Below, piece after piece: positions 44,459 to 55,281 of a stretch of DNA of 64,000 nt. Numbering within the stretch: the stretch's first letter is position 1; every line of letters begins with the position of its first letter. A program made the translations under genes and the position numbers. The notes under the pieces are model-generated. The model saw only the letters and a program-made list of their open reading frames with translations, was not told the origin of the DNA and searched no databases. The stretch is from Dendrophyllia cribrosa (lineage: Eukaryota; Cnidaria; Anthozoa; Scleractinia; Dendrophylliidae), in the NCBI GenBank assembly GCA_024195265.1, contig JAJLRJ010000005.1:25814322-25878321 (forward strand), written 5' to 3'.

Positions 44459-46044
44459 AAAATTGATAATCGTAAAAAAATGGTCGTGAATTTATATAAG
44501 GTGAAGTGCGTTATAAACATTAGAAGCTCAACTTTTTCATGTTGAATCAGTCAAGTGAGGTTAGGGTTTGAGTCGAAACTAGTGCTCATTGTTTTTATTA
44601 AGCAGTGATACGCTATAAACAGCTGAACATGAACATGTTAATACAGCAACAGTAACAAGTAACGATGAGATCAAAACCAGTCTGTAAAATCCCACTGATC
44701 ATGGTAAAAGATCTTGCACTGTGAAACTACCAAAATTTATTTTCCTGTTTTCATTTCTTGCTATAAACTCGTTTGCCACATCCACAATTCGTAAGTTATC
44801 GGTACGGGTCTTGTGGGTGTTTAGCAAGGCCACGTGATTGAAGCGCTTTTGCGACATCTTTGCTCTAAGCTAGGATTTTTTTCGCCTTGCTGTTAAACCG
44901 GTTTGAACCGGTTTGAGGCGGATCCTGCTGCAACTTGTCAATCGGAATCCACCGAGCATTATTAAGAGCCAATGTCTGAAATTTTCGAAAATCGGGCGTC
45001 ACTCACAAAATTTCGGATTTCTTTATATTTTGCCCAAATAATCTCTATAGTGAAGTATTTTCAAAAATAACTTTAAAAATTGTAACGGCGTTTTATTTTT
45101 TTCGAAAACGGGCAAAGTTTGAAAAACGGCAAATCGGCGGCCTTTCAGTTGTGAAACTGGCGAAAAATTACACATTTTCATCTCGCTCGTACAGAAAAAC
45201 GCGATGCCATACATAAATAAAATGTGGCCACAACATAAACACGCTCTTGTTCTTCACACTACTGTTATTTAATTTGGATTAGCAGTTGAAATAAGAATAT
45301 TTCGGCCGTTAGAAGAAACATGATTTCTTCCATTTTAAATATTAGCAAATTTGAACCAATTTCAACGCCGTGGAAACCCAATTGGTACGTTGAGTTTGAA
45401 AACAAAATTAAGACGGTCTTGAAGCACAACTTCTGTTGTTTACTGTGGTGAAATATTTCTGGCGGCACTTTAAAAGTGCCCCGTCGAGAGACCAAAATGT
45501 GAAGGGTAGTTTGACACCAGGAGAACTTGTGACACGAACCTGAGCGCCGCTACTACGCACCAAATGTTTATCGCTAAAAATAGTTCCTTTGAGATAGAGC
45601 CTTTTTCAGAATCGTAAAGACTTCAGAAGAACTTTATATCAGTATCCTTTGCTAACTTAAAATGATATCTTTTAAGCAGTTTGTTTGGATACGGAGTAGA
45701 GACACGAACATCGATCATGTTGTGCGACCTTACAAATAACAGCGATCAACACTTACCTGCTTTTTCATCAGAAAATTAAACTGACCCGAACCTTGAATTG
45801 CGTTTATAATAAAGACAATCCTGCACTCCGATCCATTATATTGCTGAGATCATATCATAGCGTTATTTACTCCAAATTTGTTAAAACAACAGTCGCTAAA
45901 TGACAGTTCGGAAGTTTCCCACAATGTGTTGCAAAGAGATTGCGTGACGCGTAGCACGCTGGAATTTGTTGCGTGCTTTAATATGAATATGTATCGGTCA
46001 CGGAAAGAACATTGCCGTGGAAAAGGTTTCAGGTCAGTGTCATT

Positions 46045-46428
46045 TAAGCCCCATTTACACGAGCAATTTTTCCTTGACAAGTTTACTTGTCAATTTTTAT
46101 TGCTCGTGTAGATGATTAACAAGTTTTCCTTTACAATTTTCCATTGACAAGGTTTCCTTGTTCGTGTAGACGACGAGCAAGTTTTCCTTGATAAGTTTCG
46201 GTTGTGCCCACAATGCCTAAATCAATAATATCCTTGCCACATTTTCCTTGTTGTCCGTCTACACGAGCAAATTTCTGACTTGACAATTTTTCCTTGTCAA
46301 GGAAAAGCTAGCATGCCAGCTTTTCCTTGACAAGGAAAAATTGTCCACTATTCTCCATCTACACGAGCAATTTTTCCTTATCAAGGAAAACTTGTCAACG
46401 AAAAATTGGTCGTGTAAATGGGACTTTA
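46045..46428. repeat. TIR element of repeated TTTTCCTTGACAAG motifs
   Basis: AAGCCCCATTTACACGAGCA at the left mirrors CGTGTAAATGGGACTTTA at the right. Inside, TTTTCCTTGWCAAG and its complement occur about ten times with GTGTAGACGA or CTACACGAGCA between them, so nearly all of it can fold back. No frame. Confidence 0.8.
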
Positions 46429-47362
46429 TAAAGTGGGCGGGGCCGGTCCTTTAGTTGTAGAACTTGAGGCTCTAGTGGGGTCCGAGTGCATGCCTTCTAT
46501 ATTGATTTTTGACGTCGGGAGGCTCGAAAGTGCTTTTTGCATCATTCAATACAATATATTTTCGAAAACAAAAGTGAAATTCAAAGATATTTTTTTCTTT
46601 TTAGCCACTATTGCACCCGCTTTCCGTTAATAGTTCATCAGAAAATTAAACTAACCCGAGCCTTGAATTGCGTTTATGATAAAGCCAATCATGCACTCCA
46701 TTGTTGTAAATAAATTCCTGCACAGCAAAAGTAGAGAAAAAAAATCGTTCGCAGCGTGCGAAAGAAAAGTATGGAATAATCTCGAAAAAAAAATTCTTGC
46801 ACAGCCTCAAGGCGGAAAACAAATCATGCATCACACAAGGCTTCTTCAATCTTCTTACAAGAGAAAATAAAACTGTAAAAGTGGTTAGCAATCTTGCATT
46901 ACATTGGCCCTTCATTTTCTAGCTTTACAAGGGCAACTATCCTCAAAATCTTCAAGGAGGGCCATCGATGGCGCTTTTTTCTTCACTGCCGGGCACGGGC
47001 ACGACGCATTTCTTTTGTAACTACATCCGGGTCGACCTTCCTGTCTGTGGATTGACCAATAGTAAATTTAGCCTCCAGGTAGGCTTTCTGCTTTTCATTG
47101 AATTGGTAGCAAGGGCTGTTCCATTTCCTTTAGCGCCCAGCCCGCCTTGAGGCTTTGGCCTTTGTTTGAGCTGCTAACTGAGCTTGAGAGTGGCAAAGAA
47201 AGGGAGAAGTGCAACGCTTTCGCTGAGGAGGGTGGCGTACTGTTGTTTGGCCAGGTTCATTAGGGTGTGCCTCTCCGGTGACCTGGAGCAGGCTTCTAAT
47301 GACAGATGACGTTACAGGTCGGACGGCCGTTGAAACACTTTGATGCAGCCCCCAGGAGGTAC

Positions 47363-47476
47363 TAGCCTGTGAGCAAGGCTCTCGTTCTTAGAGGTTGGGA
47401 GGAAGGGGTTCGGGGGGCCTCCTCCCCTCCCAAATCGCGAACCCGGTCCCGACCCCGAGAGCTTGCTCGCAGGCTA
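47363..47476. repeat. 114-bp hairpin MITE
   Basis: TAGCCTGTGAGCAAGGCTCTCG mirrors CGAGAGCTTGCTCGCAGGCTA. The TAGCCTG termini recall the 9-bp-TSD elements at 38176 and 59500, so it may be a deletion derivative of that group. Confidence 0.6.
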
Positions 47477-47502
47477 GGGGGGTACTCGGATATGTCTTGG
47501 CT

Positions 47503-48121
47503 GGGTATGTGCCGCCCGGGTCTCCAAATTTAGACCCCGTTTTAGAAAGAATTTGCACTCAAAATGTTACCCCATTCTAAAAATAGGTCAATTTTTAACA
47601 CTCTGATTCTAGAAAAATGATATGGAAAATGATATGCGATCTCGGATGGCAGACCCTCGAAGCTCGCTGGGCTGTCAGCCGCCTATCCCTGATTGTCCAC
47701 GGCCTTGTGGACGTTGAAAGTCAGATTCTGGTTAGGAGTACAAGTGGGCGTGTAACTAGACAATCCCAAGGTCAACACCACTTCTGGAATATCCTGCGCG
47801 TATTTAATTTAGATTTCGTAGAAATTGCGTAACTTTCAATAGCCCATTTTTTAAAAAAGTTATTTCTTTGTTTGTTCGACTTATACATCAAAATACGACA
47901 ATTCTGTTTCTACACAAATCAGCAACATAATTGCTTTGATTTCAAACAGACGATAAAGGCGATAAAGTCACGATTTACAATTTCTTTATTCACCATCTTA
48001 TGAAGCTTTCGTGCGTTCGAAATATTATACCTCGTTCTAGGAAATGTCTCTAAAATGGATACCCGTTCGTTCTAGACCAGAAGTCCCAAAATTACGACCC
48101 CGTTAGGCGGCACATACCCGA
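47503..48121. repeat. Candidate TIR element (GGGTATGTGCCGCC ends)
   Basis: GGGTATGTGCCGCC, then TTTAGACCCCGTT near the left and ACGACCCCGTTAGGCGGC, then ACATACCCG at the right give an imperfect inverted pair. No coding sequence is seen between. Confidence 0.5.
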
Positions 48122-48195
48122 AAACAGAACTGACAGCCAGCTGTAGCTCACATCTGTACGTAATAGTATCACTATTCTCAGATACTTTTGCTTGC

Positions 48196-48440
48196 TTTTG
48201 AGACGTCAATATAAAGTCGTATTGACGTCTCAAAAATCTAGACAAAACTAATTTCGATTTTAAGGCGCGCGTTAATACTGCATTATATTGACGGCGTTGG
48301 AAGAAAATATATTCCGTACTGGGCACCGTCCCCGGGGCTCCGCCGCTTCGCGACTCCGCCCAATACGGAATGCATTTTCTCCCAACTAGCCGTCAATATA
48401 ATGCAGTATTGCAATTGACACCTCAAAATCGAAATTAGTT
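48196..48440. repeat. Two adjacent hairpins (TTGACGTCTCAAA; AATACTGCATTATATTGACG)
   Basis: The first (48196-48233) is TTTGAGACGTCAATA with its complement. The second (about 48268-48410) has arms AATACTGCATTATATTGACG and CGTCAATATAATGCAGTATT around a GC-rich CCCCGGGGCTCCGCCGC loop region, and an outer pair CTAATTTCGATTTT / AAAATCGAAATTAG. Confidence 0.75.
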
Positions 48441-49156
48441 TATAAGAGTATTGAAAACATAACTTCGTAGCAGAATAAAGGCGGTGTGTTATCGCAAAAG
48501 AGCCGGCAAGGGGCTTAGTGAAAGAGTGAGGGTGACACCAGAAATATTTCACCACAGTAAACAACAGAAGTTGTGCTTCAAGACCGTCTTAATTTTGTTT
48601 TCAAACTCAACGTACCAATTGGGTTTCCACGGCGTTGAAATTGGTTCAAATTTGCTAATTTTTAAAATGGAAGAAATCGTGTTTCTTCTAACGGTCGAAA
48701 TATTCTTATTTCAACTGCTAATCCAAAGTAAATAACAGTAGTGTGAAGAACAAGAGCGTGTTTATGTTGTAGCCACATTTTATTTATGTATGGCATCGCG
48801 TTTTTCTGTACGAGCGAGATGAAAATGTGTAATTTTTCGCCAGTTTCACAACTGAAAGGCCGCCGATTTGCCGTTTTTCAAACTTTGCCCGTTTTCGAAA
48901 AAAACAAAACGCCGTTACAATTTTTAATGTTATTTTTGAAAATACTTCACTATAGAGATTATTTGGGCAAAATATGAAGAAATCCGAAATTTTGTGAGTG
49001 ACGCCCGATTTTCGAAAATTTCAGACATTGGCTCTTAAAAGCCAACCTATGGTCGCTAGACGGAATTTGAAAGAATGAGATGACCAGAACTTTTTACAAC
49101 TTGCGGCAAAATTATTGGGGGGGGGGGGGAGGGGGGGGCGAACTCCGCGGTCCCTG

Positions 49157-49390
49157 ATTTTTAATACGCAACAGATGTGTTTTATTCGGAAATTAGTCAA
49201 ACTAGTTATTCTAGACCGAGAAAAAGTTGTTTTGTGAACTTTTGTACGGTCTAAATGTACTGTGCAGACGGTCGGGTAATACTGTTTATGAGAATTGCTA
49301 AAATTGAAAAATAGCCCAGTCGTCAATCTTAACTCTTGTGCTTCCGACCTTTCATCTTAGTTAAGCTAAGTTTAAAATCGGCTTTCTGTT
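49157..49390 (+). repeat. Right part of the interrupted 1.15-kb repeat
   Basis: It continues the copy begun at 43056 and matches 63655-63890: TTTTATTCGGAAA, ACTAGTTATTCTAGAC, CGGTCTAAATGTACTGTGCA and CTTGTGCTTCCGACCTTTCA. Confidence 0.85.
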
Positions 49391-49628
49391 CAGAGAGCGA
49401 CGTTGTTAGGCTGTTAGGTTGTTAGTTGGATGATCAAAAATAAGAAAATAATTATAAAAATTTTGAACAAAAAATTCGGGAAATATTTAAAAATAGGAGT
49501 AATATAGGAAGTTCTTTATTGAAGCAAGGACCTAACATGGTAACCCTTAACTTTATGTAAGATTAACAGAAATGTGATTTGCAATAGTGACACTTTAATG
49601 TTAATACAGGAAGGGTAGACAGTTATTC

Positions 49629-49630
<2 letters not shown>

Positions 49631-49671
<41 letters not shown>
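49631..49671 (+). repeat. (TAA)n microsatellite
   Basis: About 13 TAA units, immediately next to the left end of the rearranged LINE. Confidence 0.85.
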
Positions 49672-49672
<1 letters not shown>

Positions 49673-49675
49673 TGA

Positions 49676-50581
49676 GAGTCTGATCCAATTGTAAAATGCC
49701 AAGGTATCTGTAGCCCTCTTCCTCAACTTCCCAGATGTGCTAGTTATCTGGTAGGTCTATTCCGCTGCTGTCCACCTTTCTTCCTCTTCTCATTTCCAAA
49801 ACAGCACACTTATCTAGCCCAAACGACATCATGATATCTTCTCTGAAAATCCTTATCACTTGAATAAGTGAGTGAAGTTGGTCTTTGCTAGCTCCATACA
49901 ACTTCAGGTCGTCCATGAATAGGTGGTTGATGGGCTTCATGTTCTTTGCCAGTCTATATTTAGCTCTCATCTTTCGTAACACTAGGGTCAGTGGCAACAT
50001 GACTACTATAAACAGCAAGGGTACGTGACAAGGAGTCTCCTTGAACAATTCCTCTTCTGATATCAACCTGCCCAAGCTCCACTCCACCCGATGTCAACAC
50101 TGTCCTCCAGTTCACCATGCTGTTGCTTAATATGGAGATCATATTCTTGGCTGCCCCAACCATCTCCAAACATTTCAGGATCCACGAATGGGGCACCATA
50201 TCAAAGGCCTTCTTATAATCTATCCAAGCCATTGATAAGTTTGTCAACCTGCTCCGGCGGTTCTTCAAAACTGTCTTGTCTACATGCAATTGATCCTTTG
50301 TTCCTCGGGTTTCCTTTCTACAGCACTTCTGTTCATCTACAAGCAGTCCATTCCTCTCCAAATGTTGGTATAACTTCTCTCCCAAGATCTTTTCTCCAAG
50401 TTTCAATGTTGCTCTTGATCCTTCTCTTCCAAAATGGCTCTTCGGTTCTTCTCCCTCTCCTCTCTTTCAGCATTCCCATTCTTTCTGTTGTGACATATGC
50501 AGCTGCATATAGTAAAGAATTCAGTTCAGTGATGTCATGCGTCTGAATCCTCTTAACGGCTCTATTGACTTCTATTCTCAA
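49676..50581 (-). pseudogene. Rearranged LINE, inverted 5' half: reverse transcriptase
   Basis: Minus-strand frames carry an N-terminal segment (NRAVKRIQTHDITELNSL, ERRGRRTEEPFWKRRIKSN), then jump across an apparent internal deletion near 50400 to RT motifs: LVDEQKCCRKETRGTKDQL, MAWIDYKKAFDMVPHSW, DIRRGIVQGDSLS and, after a frameshift near 50030, FMDDLKLYGASKDQL (catalytic box MDD). It ends with YRYLGILQLDQTL at the microsatellite. Family knowledge places this protein with non-LTR elements resembling R2/NeSL types with a C-terminal nuclease. Frameshifts, a stop near 49738 and the deletion make it inactive. Confidence 0.85.
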
Positions 50582-50583
50582 CT

Positions 50584-51513
50584 TTGCTCACCAAGATGAA
50601 AGACAAGATAACAGCGGAATATATTGGAAGAGTTAAGAAGCTGTGTAGATCCAAACTGAATGGCGGAAATCATATTAGTGGCATCAATGCCTGGGCTGTA
50701 GGTGTAGTACGCTACAGTGCAGGTATCGTGGACTGGACAGTGGAAGAGCTGGTTAGCATGGATAGAAAAACTAGGATGATATTGGCAATGAATGGCTGTC
50801 TACACACCAGGAAGGAAGTGGGAAGAGGGCTGATTGGCATTGAGGAGTGTGTAAAGAGGGAGAGCAAATCCTTACATGGCTACTTGAAAGATAGCACAGA
50901 GTGGATGCTGCAAACGGTTTTGAAGGAGACGGTGCTTGTTAAAGAAGAGAATCTTCAGGACTATCAGAGGAGAAGGAAGAGAAGAAAGTCAGGAACTGGA
51001 AGGAAAAGGCCCTACATTGAGAGTTTGTTCGGCAAACTTCAGATGTGGTTGGAGAGGGGTCCTGGAGATGGCTCAGGAATGTTTTTTTAAAGGAGGAACG
51101 GAAGGCTTGATCCTCGCCGCCCAAGAACAAGCTTTAAGAACAAATTCGGTCAAGCACAGCATAGATAAGACCTCTGAGACACCACTGTGCCGACTGTGTG
51201 GAGACTCCACTGAAACAGTATGGCATATTGTCAGTGGATGCAGGAAGCTTGCCCAGAGAGAATATAGGAAGCGCCACGCGTACGACAAGGTGGTTTTGTG
51301 GGTACACTGGAAGCTGTGCAGAAAAAATGGGTTAGAACGTACCGACAAGTGGTACGACCATCAACCCTTACGAGTTGCAGAGAATGGAGAAGTGAGGATA
51401 ATTTGGGACATGACTATCTACACCGACAAGCGGCTGAAGCACAATCGGCCAGATATTACTGTAGTGCACAGACACACAGGAATGGACACTTATCGACACA
51501 GTTTCGTGTTTTA
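50584..51513 (+). pseudogene. Rearranged LINE, 3' half: C-terminal and nuclease-like region
   Basis: On the plus strand the protein resumes exactly where the inverted half stops: TKMKDKITAEYIGRVKKLCR, INAWAVGVVRYSAGIVDWTV, and, after a frameshift near 51080, LCRLCGDSTETVWHIVSGCR, a CX2C...HX4C zinc knuckle. Then come RPDITVVHR (a PD motif as in restriction-like endonucleases of RLE-type LINEs) and DTQEWTLID in another frame. Similarity stops near 51513, about 100 bp from the CUB1 exon, without an obvious 3' UTR or poly(A). Confidence 0.82.
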
Positions 51514-51617
51514 ATTCCTTGATCATGCAATCAATTTATCAGGGGTTCAGCATAACTGTATTTAAATACACGTACCTACACGTAATACTACTTGAGTTAT
51601 ATTTACAATGTACTTAC

Positions 51618-51980
51618 CAAAATAAAAAATTGTGGAATATATGGCTACGAATCCCCGTCCACTGACAGAGCTGTCACTTCTAAATTTGATACGCAAGCAG
51701 TTGTCTGGTGAGTAAATGCCATGCGGTGTGTAACTGTTGTCAGAGCAATATTTTCCAATGGAATGTCTACCGCATCCAATGTAAATCTCCACATAATCAT
51801 CTGTGCAGGAGGGCATTTTACCCTTGATGTCAAATGTTGTCCATGTCAGTTTAATTGCGTTACCAGCATTAACTGTGATGTCGAATTGGCAGGACTGGCT
51901 ATTGGCATAAGTTAATCTACTATAATAATCTGGTGATGTTACTGTTCCAAGATAACTTGTAAAATCCTTGTCACAACCAG
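51618..51980 (-). CDS. CUB receptor gene, CUB1 exon
   Basis: The acceptor ATTTTTTTGTCAG (ends 51981) and donor TTTTG/GTAAGT (intron from 51617) define a 363-nt exon, phase 1-1, coding one entire CUB domain. It begins AGCDKDFTSYLGTVTSPDYY, then ANSQSCQFDITVNAG, KLTWTTFDIKG, PSCTDDYVEIYIGCGRH, IGKYCSDNS, NCLRIKFRSDSSVSGRGF and VAIYSTI. The four canonical Cys plus an extra Cys pair (GCGRH and DNC) are present, and DDYVEIY supplies the acidic site used by many CUBs for calcium. CUB modules act outside the cell in protein or carbohydrate recognition. Phase-1 symmetric exons are the hallmark of shuffled extracellular modules. A rearranged LINE ends about 100 bp downstream in the intron. Confidence 0.93.
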
Positions 51981-52108
51981 CTGACAAAAAAATATATACG
52001 TATATGTAATTACAATGACTGTAGGTTACATGTACAGTACATGTTAATCTTCATTAGCCAAGTGGCCCACAACTCCTGGAACATCTAATAACAAATAGAT
52101 TTCATTTT

Positions 52109-52258
52109 GCCGTGCGTCTGTTCAGTTATTAAGATCACAGATGAGGTCAATATGTGGTAAGAACAAAAAAGTGGCCAACGAGCTGCAGGCGAGTTGGTCA
52201 CTAACGTTCTTACCACATTTTGATGTCTTTTGTGATCTATAACTGAACAGACGCACAG
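52109..52258. repeat. Fold-back element (CGTGCGTCTGTTCAGTTAT arms)
   Basis: Arms of about 54 bp run from GCCGTGCGTCTGTTCAGTTA to GTGGTAAGAAC and back from GTTCTTACCACATT to AACTGAACAGACGCACAGC, with mismatches. A further ACTGTGCGTCTGTACTGTAA near 52517 may be a related terminus. Confidence 0.75.
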
Positions 52259-52932
52259 CAAATGGAATCTTTTTGTTTTATACAACAAAAAGGAAGAGAA
52301 ATTAGCCTCGTAGCACTCGACTATGGTCATGACTGTTCGATGATTTTTTTTTTTCTAATTTCAGTATTTTCCACGTCAACAATTTCACGTCAAAAGCTTC
52401 TGCCAATCAATTTTTTGATACCTTCACTTGCCCTTTCCGGAATAATCTAATCCCCATTTTCAAAACTGTCCGCCATGTTGGCCGACACAGAGAAAACAAA
52501 TTCTCTATGACGTCAACTGTGCGTCTGTACTGTAATAAATCATACATGGCTAATCAAAATGCGCATAAAACTCAGTGTATTGTTTAATAATAATTTTGGT
52601 TTATCATAGGCTAGAACAACGGTGTCGAATTGTAACATGTTTTAAGATTAGCAAAACATGTACATATGAATTGTATATTTTGTGCAGCAAACACTTAGAA
52701 AAGTATACTTCATTTGTACTTAAGGTATACTTCGAGTATACTTCGAGTATACTTTAAATATACTTTGCACTATTCCTAAGGAACAACAGGCTACTTTTAT
52801 ACCAGCCACTGACTTACACACAATTAAGTTTTACTTTCAGACATTTATTAACTTCTCTAAGTGTATACTTTTCAGTTCAAGGTAATATTACAGTTGTTAA
52901 TACAGACTAATAACAGAGCATGTATGCATGTA

Positions 52933-53065
52933 TATGTTGTAGTTAATTTTTTATCTCAGGTAATTTTTGTTTTTCCTTTGTTTCAAATTCATTAGCATAT
53001 ATTACCATACCCAAAAACAATGGAAAAATAAAAATTACCTGAGATAAAAAATTAACTACAACATA
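52933..53065 (-). repeat. Hairpin family copy 2
   Basis: Arms 52933-52983 and 53015-53065 (51 bp) match with two mismatches: TATGTTGTAGTTAATTTTTT...TTTGTTT. The loop contains ATTACCATACCCAAAA, the complement of the loop in copies 1 and 4, so this copy is reversed. Confidence 0.85.
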
Positions 53066-53732
53066 TGCAAAATGCTGATGAAAGTAAAATTTTTGGAACA
53101 ATTAGTTTTTGAGAAAATCAGATGTATGAAGTACAACAGAGAGCTACAGATTTACAAAATAATAGATCAATATTCAAAGAAATGATGTCTTTTATATTTT
53201 GCGAATTTGTTCACTTAGCTTAACAGCCTGGTATGATGTTTCTTTGATGACTGTAAAACACTTCAAGTAAATGTAGTAGTCCAGGGTGCTTCCATCTTAC
53301 ATCAATTGTCACTGAGTCGAATGGCTACAACAAACATATTGTGTGGATATAAAAATCATTTATTCTAAGTGATTTCTCTGTTCAATTCCTGCTCCTTATT
53401 AAAGTAGCTGCTTGCTTTGAGTGTTACTATACTGTGAGTGTGAGCTGCTAGTATGTATTGTAAAATACCGCAAACTATATATCCTGAGAGCTCCTGAGAT
53501 AGAGCTAGAAGGTTTATTCATTCTTTAAACTAAAACTGACCAAATTCAAATTGATTTTGTGATGATTGTAAACCTTGTTATGAGTCATCAAATTTGCAAT
53601 CTTGGCAAGAGGTTGTATAAGCTGTGCTAGTTTTAATACCGTGCATCTCAAGGACTGAATCATTATATTTGACCACACTCTTTTTTATAGAAGCCAATCT
53701 TTCAGTGCAATTATCAATCGTTTATAACTTAC

Positions 53733-53762
53733 CTGCTTTAAAAAGTAGCTGATCCGTATTTG
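53733..53762 (-). CDS. CUB receptor gene, optional 30-nt microexon
   Basis: A phase 1-1 candidate between CTGAAGAACAG and AAAGCAG/GTAAGT. It would insert ANTDQLLFKA between the signal peptide and CUB1. The donor is strong but the upstream tract is not pyrimidine-rich, so it may be chance. The frame is correct with or without it. Confidence 0.3.
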
Positions 53763-54431
53763 CTGTTCTTCAGGCACCATAATTAAGCAAAATCTTTCTC
53801 TTAAACACCCCAGAGCAGTCAGAGCAAATGCTTGTTGAACTAAAGAACCTCAAAATGGCCGCCAAAACAACGATTTTTTAGTGAAGTCAGCTGACCACAA
53901 TTGAAGAAGGCTCATTCACACCCAGGACTTTCTCATCCAACCAAGATGGAGGTTGAACTTCAAAGCTGGCTGCATAGCTAGTCATACATACGTAGCATTT
54001 CTTAGCCATTTTAGAACCTTGCATTTTGGTAGAAAGTAACCAGGTTGCAAAGAATCTGGACAAATTATTGTTCAAAAGTTTGACTGAAAATATGGATCTT
54101 CACTGTTAATATGGGCAAAATGAAGAAGTGAAGAAATAAGTTACAGTACTTCATGCTGGATACAAAAGTATACTTAAAGTATACTTTATGTTTGGTGGGA
54201 TTTGTTTCACAAACAACCCGACTGAAGAAGTATGCATAAAGAAGTATGAAGTATGCATGAAGTATAAATAAAGTACATTTTAGATATATACTTCATTTGT
54301 ACATGTACTTCATACCTTGAAGTATAAATGAAATGTACTTCAAGCGTACTTTTATACTGAGAAGTTCAAATGAAGTATACTTGAAGTATACTTAAAGTAC
54401 AGTATACTGAATTTCTAATTATTTTTTTTTT

Positions 54432-54550
54432 GGTTTAAAAATAAAAATTTTCAAACCAGTTTAATTTCTATTTTCCTTTGTGCAGTTTTAATTACCATAA
54501 TTTCAGACAAAGGAAAATAAAAATCAATCTGGTTTGAAAATTTTTAAACC
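54432..54550 (-). repeat. Hairpin family copy 3 (most diverged)
   Basis: The left arm GGTTTAAAAATAAAAATTTT-CAAACCAG...TTTTCCTTTGT is mirrored by ACAAAGGAAAATAAAAATC-...CTGGTTTG...TTTTTAAACC, with a 6-bp indel and a few mismatches. The loop includes AATTACCATAATTT. Confidence 0.7.
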
Positions 54551-55281
54551 AAAAAATTCTTTGAACCACAGCATACAATTAAATTTACATTTTGATAAAA
54601 ATAACTATAGTTAAGGTGTACTGTTGTTTTAAATGTACAATCTATTTCTCTATTCAACAGGGCCTGTTAATTATTACTACACTAATTAAGGAGTCGAAAA
54701 CGAAGCCACAACAGTGTAAAAAATACAGGGCTGTGGTTTTGTATTATATTGTACCAAAAGAAAAAATCAAACCAAAATTCAACAAAGAATGGTCGGTTAT
54801 GCTCTGATGTCTTCAATTATTATACATGTAAGTCATGTTTACTTAGTAATAGTTTATAAAGCTGTTAATTAAACTACATTGTAAGTGGCACAACTGATCA
54901 AATAAAGAAAGCATTTACTTTTCCACAAACCAAATCATTTGGGCCATACATGAACAAAATAGAGTGGTTTTCACTTGAGTGTTGTGAAACCAAAATCAAT
55001 GAAAGTGACTGCAGCTGTAAATTACTCTGGCAGAGACAATGCAATGAAACAATAACAACTTGAAGCATGGGAAAAGGCATGCAAGCAAGTGATGATTGGT
55101 TTTAATTTGGTTAAATTACTGCTTATTGGTCGAGAAAGAGGTACAAGTACAATTAAGAGTTTTTTAAGGCAATCAAAAATCATAGCAATGCAATATCCAG
55201 ACAATCGCTAATTTTTTTTTTCGACTCTCAAATTGGAGACTGCTCAATACAAGATATTCACTTGTAATGTAACTTCCTTAC

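Larger units (their letters stand above)
44966..49034. mobile_element. 4.07-kb fold-back element, about 490-bp arms, TTAA duplication
   Basis: TTAA at 44962-44965 and 49035-49038 flank ends GAGCCAATGTCTGAAATTTT and AAAATTTCAGACATTGGCTC. The inverted arms extend to about 45455 and 48538, nearly identical by eye, through TCTCTATAGTGAAGTATTTT, the block GGCAAATCGGCGGCC and TTCAACGCCGTGGAAACCCA. The 3.1-kb centre holds other small elements (46045, 47363, 47503, 48240). No transposase frame is recognised. Confidence 0.85.
44042..49156. mobile_element. Composite insertion with CAGGGACCGCGGAG ends (hAT-like form)
   Basis: CAGGGACCGCGGAG at the left and CTCCGCGGTCCCTG at the right are perfect 14-bp inverted repeats. 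The host repeat resumes on both sides, with a short direct repeat ATTTT at the junctions. CAGGG-type ends suggest hAT, but the apparent duplication is only about 5 bp, so the superfamily is uncertain. Its own sequence is about 1 kb (44042-44965 and 49035-49156); the rest is the nested TTAA element. Confidence 0.75.
52698..54412. mobile_element. Element bounded by AAGTATACTT arrays
   Basis: Clusters of the palindrome AAGTATACTT and near-forms lie at 52698-52770 and again at 54165-54185 and 54290-54412. The outer clusters are in inverted array relation, suggesting subterminal transposase sites of a 1.7-kb element. The interior has no transposase; 53887-54075 resembles a common non-coding repeat. 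The CUB gene's optional microexon (53733) lies inside, on the other strand. Confidence 0.5.

Noticed and set aside
44305..44545. ORFs with poly-Leu or poly-Asn
   Set aside because: They are translations of the (ATT)n microsatellite.
47395..47832. Two plus-strand ORFs around 47.5 kb
   Set aside because: They overlap TIR element ends and have no family motif.
53887..54075. Minus-strand ORF with CYVCMTSYAASFEVQPPSWL
   Set aside because: It resembles a common non-coding anthozoan repeat that gives similar peptides by chance and has no splice context.
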